Positions 59,961-64,000 of a stretch of DNA of 64,000 bases are shown here, in pieces; position 1 is the stretch's first letter; each line of letters starts with the position of its first letter. A program made the translations under genes and the position numbers. This DNA is from Candidatus Bathyarchaeota archaeon (lineage in GTDB: Archaea > Thermoproteota > Bathyarchaeia > Bathyarchaeales > Bathycorpusculaceae): positions 62,001 through 126,000 of the forward strand of contig PLYI01000055.1 in the NCBI GenBank assembly GCA_003151735.1, given 5' to 3'. Below the pieces are notes generated by a model, which saw only the letters and a program-made list of their open reading frames with translations, ran no database searches and was not told where the DNA came from.

Positions 59961-61033
59961 GCGATTTTTGCGTCCAGAACAATTTGCGACTCGAACGGTG
60001 CCGTTTCACGAATGGCTTTGGCGTAGAGGAAAGATTCTACTTTTCTGCCGTTTTTCTCTACTGCTTCCGAGAAGCGCTGTTGGAGGTTTTCTCTCAAGTC
60101 GGGTGCTCTGACAAAGCCATAAAAATGAGCTGTTCCGCCCTCTGGCTTGATTGAATTGCAAGCGGCATCTACAAAGTCTATTGCTGTTTCAGGCAAATTC
60201 ATAATCACCCGATCCGCGGTGCCCCTAAGTTTAGTGGCGGCGACTTCTCTTGCATCTGCAAATATGGGAAAAACTTGGGTATCAACCCTGTTCACCCTCA
60301 CGTTCACCTTAAGCAACTCAACAGCATCAGGGTTAAGGTCAACAGCGTAAACCTTCACCCCCGGATTAATTTTAGCAATAAGCACCGAGAACGGCCCAAC
60401 GCCAGCAAACAAATCCACCACAGTCTCGCCCGCCTGAACTAGCGACGCCACACGTTCATGCTCATGTGAAAGCCTAGGCGAAAAATACGCTTTTGCCACG
60501 TCAACGTGGAATTGACATCCGAATTCGCGGTGGATGGTTTTGGTTTTGTGTTCCCCTGCGATGTAATCATAGTCGCGTACACGAAAGATGCCGCTGATGT
60601 CACCTGCTTTGGCGAGGACGGTTTTGACGTTTTTTTGGGTTTGCATGATTGCTTCGCCGATTAAGTTCTGGTAGGGTTTGAGTTGTGGTTGAATGTCGAT
60701 TACAACTATGTCACCTATAATGTCGAAGGCTTGAGGAACCTTGGCAAGCAAATCGGCGGGCAATTTGTCTTGGAGAGCTTGTGTGAGGGTTTCTGGGGGA
60801 AGCTGCTTCTCGCTAAAAACAGCGGTGTAGATCATAAATTTTGGAATCTGACTTTTGATCGTAGCGAGTTCGATGCCTTTTGGTTCCCTAACCAGAGGAA
60901 TACAAAGGTTTTCTTCTTCTCGTTCAATAACTAGCGATTTATCGACGAGACCAAGTTTGGTTGCTAATGCAATTGTTTTTTCGCCTTGACTTTTTGGAAC
61001 TTTAACGCAGACAGACGGTTTAGGCATGAGCAC
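59957..61033 (-). CDS. trm5: tRNA (guanine37-N1)-methyltransferase Trm5
   Basis: A 358-aa archaeal Trm5, which makes m1G37 and so prevents frameshifting. An N-terminal D1-like part is followed by DYDYIAGEHKTKTIHREFGC, FHVDVAKAYFSPRLSHEHER, the SAM site DLFAGVGPFSVLIAK and the catalytic NLPE. It follows rtcA with no gap, so both RNA enzymes form one operon. Confidence 0.9.
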   Translation of the reverse strand: MLMPKPSVCVKVPKSQGEKTIALATKLGLVDKSLVIEREEENLCIPLVREPKGIELATIKSQIPKFMIYTAVFSEKQLPPETLTQALQDKLPADLLAKVPQAFDIIGDIVVIDIQPQLKPYQNLIGEAIMQTQKNVKTVLAKAGDISGIFRVRDYDYIAGEHKTKTIHREFGCQFHVDVAKAYFSPRLSHEHERVASLVQAGETVVDLFAGVGPFSVLIAKINPGVKVYAVDLNPDAVELLKVNVRVNRVDTQVFPIFADAREVAATKLRGTADRVIMNLPETAIDFVDAACNSIKPEGGTAHFYGFVRAPDLRENLQQRFSEAVEKNGRKVESFLYAKAIRETAPFESQIVLDAKIA

Positions 61034-62068
61034 TCAGCTTTTTTCTATTCGGTACAGGTTGTTTACTTTTTCGATTTTGAATTTAACGTTTAACATTTTT
61101 TCCATAAGCCAAATGTTAGACTCAATGTGCTCAGAAATTTTTCTTGACAGAAAAACAGATTTGCCCTGAGCCAACGCCATGTATGGAATGAGCATATCCG
61201 CCAAAAAAATATCCACGGTCGGCTTAGCAGACAGTTCCGTTAGGAGTCTTTCTGCAGCTTCTTTTCCAACGGCTTCTGCCATTTTTCTGAGTTCACCGAT
61301 GGCGTCAGCGCCGACGATAGTACCCGAGTTGGTTTCCGCCCATAGAACGATTGAACTGCCCTTCTGAATGGGGTTTGATTGATCGTTTACAACTTGGATG
61401 TGGGCCTTGAAACCATTTTGCATGAGGTAATCTTGTGCTGCTTTTGTTTGCCGCTCAGCGACTTGCCTATCAGCCAGAAAAGTGCAGACAGAAATGCCCT
61501 TCACGCTCTTTAATCCGCCAAAATTCTCCAAAGAGATTGATTTCAATTGGCGGTTTGGTTTAACAGTCAATGTTACTTCGCCATTGCCTTTAGGGTAATA
61601 ACCGTATTTTTGAACACTTATTTCAGCATCAATACCCATCCGCTTTAGGGCTGGTATGAATACAAATCTGAGGTAATTGATTGTTGGAGCGTGAATTGTG
61701 TCTGTTCCGCCCTTTGCCACATGCAATCGCACTGGGTTCTCGGCGTACAAACAAATCGGCAAAGTAGCCAAAAGCAGCATTGGAATGCTTCCTGCAGTTT
61801 CGATTAGGGCTTCAAGGTTGCCGCCTTTAATCTCCTGCGGCGTAAACCAAAGCTCCCTTGAACCTAAAGATGCTCCTTGGATTTTGGCGTTGCAAAGTCT
61901 TCCCGCGGTCAACACAGCTTCAAGATGCTGATTCTTTAGGCCCGGCTGGGGACGGTTCTGCCTGATATTCGTTATGTGGAGCGGTTGCTTGGTGATGGCA
62001 GCTAAGGCAATGGATAAGCGAAGGATTGTGCCGCTTCCGCTTTTTTGGCTTCCGTCAATTTCAATCAT
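61034..62068 (-). CDS. rtcA: RNA 3'-terminal phosphate cyclase
   Basis: A 344-aa RtcA that turns an RNA 3'-phosphate into a 2',3'-cyclic phosphate using ATP. It opens IEIDGSQKSGSGTILRLSIA; RQNRPQPGLKNQHLEAV and GKGGTDTIHAP-like segments (KGGTDTIHAPT) follow. The nucleotidyl-accepting His is in ISEHIESNIWLMEKM near the C-terminus. The gene precedes trm5. Confidence 0.94.
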   Translation of the reverse strand: MIEIDGSQKSGSGTILRLSIALAAITKQPLHITNIRQNRPQPGLKNQHLEAVLTAGRLCNAKIQGASLGSRELWFTPQEIKGGNLEALIETAGSIPMLLLATLPICLYAENPVRLHVAKGGTDTIHAPTINYLRFVFIPALKRMGIDAEISVQKYGYYPKGNGEVTLTVKPNRQLKSISLENFGGLKSVKGISVCTFLADRQVAERQTKAAQDYLMQNGFKAHIQVVNDQSNPIQKGSSIVLWAETNSGTIVGADAIGELRKMAEAVGKEAAERLLTELSAKPTVDIFLADMLIPYMALAQGKSVFLSRKISEHIESNIWLMEKMLNVKFKIEKVNNLYRIEKS

Positions 62069-62146
62069 GCAGGTTTTTCACTGGTCGCCGGTTTGCAAAT
62101 AATTAATAAGCGTCTGGGGTTATTTAGGAGTTGAGAGGGAGCGTTC

Positions 62147-62569
62147 ATGAGCACTGATAAAGAAAAATTGAATCAACTGTTGGAAAAAGTTGACGAAATC
62201 ACTTTAACTTTAAATAAAATTTCAGAAGAACTGCGTTCAGTTTCCGCGTCTATGAAGTCACTGGCTGTTGGCCAAATTACTCAGCCCTCAGCACACACAC
62301 CAGCGCCCCAAACTTCGGTGGCAGCTCCGGCAGTGCCGCGCGAATCCGCCAAGCAGAGGGGAGTTGATGATATCCGCATGTCCTTTCCAGAAGAACTTGA
62401 AGCCCGACTGAGCTTTGACGAAAAAGGCGACTACATCATAATTAAGCCTAAACAGTTTTTAGGCTCTGAAAACTTCGCTAAAATCGCTTCGGCAGTCCGA
62501 GGCATGGGCGGCGAATATATCAGCGCTGGGAAAGATTCGCATTTTAGGGTGCCTAAGAAAAAAGCGTAA
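62147..62569 (+). CDS. Coiled-coil protein with conserved C-terminal domain, unknown
   Basis: A 140-aa protein. Residues 1-40 form a coiled coil (KLNQLLEKVDEITLTLNKIS), followed by a Pro/Ala-rich linker and a compact C-terminal domain (about 85-138) with PKQFLGSENFAKIASAVRGM and GGEYISAGKDSHFRVPK. That domain resembles a short module seen in archaeal DNA-related proteins, but I cannot name it. GGGAGC precedes the ATG. Confidence 0.65.
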   Translation: MSTDKEKLNQLLEKVDEITLTLNKISEELRSVSASMKSLAVGQITQPSAHTPAPQTSVAAPAVPRESAKQRGVDDIRMSFPEELEARLSFDEKGDYIIIKPKQFLGSENFAKIASAVRGMGGEYISAGKDSHFRVPKKKA

Positions 62570-62574
62570 AAAAA

Positions 62575-62847
62575 TTAAAGCGCAATGAAATTCGAAAATT
62601 CGCCCTTAAAAGGTCCATAACTGACTTCCAGATTATTGACTCTTGCAGCAGGAGGACCCTGACGGCAATAGTTAACGAGTGTTTTTACCGCGTGTTCTTC
62701 GCCTTCAAAAACCGCTTCCACACGCCCATCCATCAGATTTCGCACCCAACCGTTAACGCCTAAGTTTTGGGCCTCAATCAGAGTGCTTTGTCTAAAGTAA
62801 ACGCCTTGAACTCGTCCCGAAACAAACAAGTGTGCTCTAACTTTCAT
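62575..62847 (-). CDS. acyP: Acylphosphatase
   Basis: A 90-aa enzyme that hydrolyses acyl phosphates. The catalytic Arg is in [18 protein letters not shown], the Asn in [17 protein letters not shown], and [11 protein letters not shown] ends the fold. Length and motif order are standard. Confidence 0.93.
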   Translation of the reverse strand: MKVRAHLFVSGRVQGVYFRQSTLIEAQNLGVNGWVRNLMDGRVEAVFEGEEHAVKTLVNYCRQGPPAARVNNLEVSYGPFKGEFSNFIAL

Positions 62848-62920
62848 AATTCACATTCTTCAAAGTAAAAGAGAAAGAGGTTAAAAAATATAATTTTTAC
62901 AAAAAAGGAAAAAGGGTTGT

Positions 62921-63376
62921 TTACCATGGATCGATTTTTTCGCCCACGGTATACAAGAAAAGACTTGCCGAAGGTAGTCCTAGCCACTTGAATTTGTTAA
63001 CTAAATCCTTGGTTGCATTTGCATAGTTGCCTGATTTGTCGAGGCTGTCCAGGTATTTTTGGAATGAGCCGTAACGTTTTTCGAGGGCTACGAAGTTTTG
63101 TGCATTTTGTACGATGGCTTGTATCTTACTTTTGTTTCTGACAATGCCTGGGTCTTTTAAGAGTCGCTGAACGTCTTCGTCAGTAAAGCACGCTACTTTT
63201 TTGACGTCGAAATTTACAAAAGCTTCCTTTGTTGTTGCCCATTTGCCGTCGATTACCTGCCAGTTTAAGCCTGCTTGAAAAATGACTCTGCACATATTCT
63301 CGAAGTAAACGTTGTCATTGGATGGTCTTTTGTTTCGGCACCACCATTCAGGCATCTGCCAATGTTCTTCTTGCAT
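62921..63376 (-). CDS. tag: DNA-3-methyladenine glycosylase I-like
   Basis: About 151 aa from ATG 63376 (a frame start at 63469 overlaps the upstream gene). Features of the Tag helix-hairpin-helix superfamily: FENMCRVIFQAGLNWQVIDG, KKVACFTDEDVQRLLKDPGI and VRNKSKIQAIVQNAQNF. It removes 3-methyladenine from DNA. Usual Tag proteins are about 185 aa and carry zinc ligands at both ends; here only CRN near the N-terminus is evident, so metal binding may be lost. Confidence 0.85.
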   Translation of the reverse strand: MQEEHWQMPEWWCRNKRPSNDNVYFENMCRVIFQAGLNWQVIDGKWATTKEAFVNFDVKKVACFTDEDVQRLLKDPGIVRNKSKIQAIVQNAQNFVALEKRYGSFQKYLDSLDKSGNYANATKDLVNKFKWLGLPSASLFLYTVGEKIDPW

Positions 63377-63395
63377 AAAATTCCGACCTAAAAAG

Positions 63396-63821
63396 CTACT
63401 TCCATTCCCAAATTGTAATGTTCGTTTCCATCCACATTGGGTCAGCCGCTTCAAAAGTAACCAGAGCAATAGTGTCGTTTAGCCAGCCTAGTTTCTCGGA
63501 CATAGTCATGAAATTCCATAAGCCTACGCTTGTGGGTTTCGCGCCGGGCACCATCTTCATTAGGTCAAAGCCTTTTATTATGCCCATATCGCCGGTCATT
63601 GTCATAAGCATTCCTTGGTCTGTTGATGTTGCTATGCCTTTTGGAGGAGTCATGCTCATACCTGTCACGTTAAGGTTGCAGTCTACGCCCTTAGCTTTCC
63701 CCATGCCTTTCATCTGAGCTGTCCACGTGTACATTGAAGTTACACCTTCCATCCCGACTGATTTTATGAAACTTGCGCCACTTTTGCCTTTGCCTTCCCA
63801 AAGTTTTTCGCCAATTGTCAT
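63396..63821 (-). CDS. Hypothetical beta-rich protein
   Basis: A 141-aa protein with many Met and Gly residues (MKGMGKAKGVDCNLNVTGMS, QGMLMTMTGDMGIIKGFDLM). The pattern suggests a small beta barrel, perhaps ligand binding. No signal peptide. It is followed after 19 bp by tag, so they share a transcript. Not recognised. Confidence 0.65.
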   Translation of the reverse strand: MTIGEKLWEGKGKSGASFIKSVGMEGVTSMYTWTAQMKGMGKAKGVDCNLNVTGMSMTPPKGIATSTDQGMLMTMTGDMGIIKGFDLMKMVPGAKPTSVGLWNFMTMSEKLGWLNDTIALVTFEAADPMWMETNITIWEWK

Positions 63822-63834
63822 TTTATTTTCACCT

Positions 63835-64000
63835 CTATACCAGAAAGGGCTTTTCTTGGGGATTTAAGCCGTTGTGGTTGAGCTTGCACAGTAACAATTC
63901 TTGCGTGGCGGATTCACTTTCACTTATCCCTCTGCTGTTTGGAAGGGTCGTTGGTTGGCTTGCTTTAAAAGAGTTTTCCGCTGATTGCAATTTGGTGGTT
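63835..64000 (-). CDS. 3' end of a gene entering from the right edge (partial)
   Basis: On the minus strand a frame is open from the window edge to TAG at 63835-63837 (55 codons), reading KLQSAENSFKASQPTTLPNS then GISESESATQELLLCKLNHN. The composition is gene-like, and the next gene begins only 14 bp later. It is too short to identify and could be chance. Confidence 0.3.
   Translation of the reverse strand, partial: TTKLQSAENSFKASQPTTLPNSRGISESESATQELLLCKLNHNGLNPQEKPFLV

Noticed and set aside
1-64000. CRISPR arrays, rRNA genes, integrase or transposase genes
   Set aside because: I looked for regular direct repeats, conserved rRNA stretches and recombinase motifs on both strands and found none.

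Overview
The window is a stretch of an archaeal chromosome, most likely from the Bathyarchaeia/Thermoproteota side of the archaea and probably mesophilic. The information-processing genes are archaeal or eukaryote-like: aIF2-alpha, aRF1, FEN1, Trm5, RtcA, a eukaryote-type topoisomerase IB, an HMf-type histone and Alba. Promoters look archaeal (TATA elements) and some Shine-Dalgarno sites are present. Formylmethanofuran:tetrahydromethanopterin formyltransferase (Ftr) points to a methyl-branch C1 pathway. The lineage is inferred from gene content; no rRNA is present to confirm it.

Layout. 1-7.8 kb: a GH3-like adenylating enzyme and a three-gene protein-mannosylation operon (GT87-like, PMT, dolichol-phosphate sugar synthase), with zinc-ribbon membrane proteins around it. 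7.8-14.9 kb: an accessory island ending in tRNA-Thr(GGT). It carries two partial copies of the tRNA 3' end, a HicBA pair, a cobalamin radical-SAM gene, several tiny genes and broken genes (PIN, Rieske, GH15). 15.3-17.8 kb: a second island at tRNA-Leu(TAG), closed by a degenerate copy of that tRNA's 3' end; it holds a histone, small proteins and a frameshifted winged-helix gene. 17.8-34 kb: mostly housekeeping (YqhQ-like protein, multicopper oxidase, aIF2-alpha, PyrF, metallophosphoesterase, IMPase, Ftr, aRF1, topoisomerase IB, P-type ATPase). 34-46.7 kb: a barrel-like hydrolase candidate, hybrid-cluster protein, a cobalamin-fold protein, tRNA-Ala, adenosine-specific kinase, threonine dehydratase, Mrp, Alba, a CooT-like protein and a cytochrome b. 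46.8-53 kb: a nuclease/repair-like trio, then a minus-strand operon with a HAD-dolichol kinase fusion, a radical-SAM/SPASM enzyme and its probable substrate. 53-64 kb: RpiA, VapBC, FEN1, GlmS, a winged-helix regulator, Trm5, RtcA, acylphosphatase and 3-methyladenine glycosylase.

The most promising possible new system is the pair at 49.6-52.5 kb. A DUF2207 membrane protein ends in three tandem seven-residue CxCxCxx repeats and a Gly-rich tip. Its stop codon directly abuts the start of a radical-SAM enzyme that has a PqqD-like recognition domain and a SPASM domain. This is the architecture expected for radical maturation of a Cys-repeat tail, here on a membrane protein. The two tRNA islands share a small paralogous protein family and no integrase is visible, which suggests decayed or non-autonomous integrated elements.
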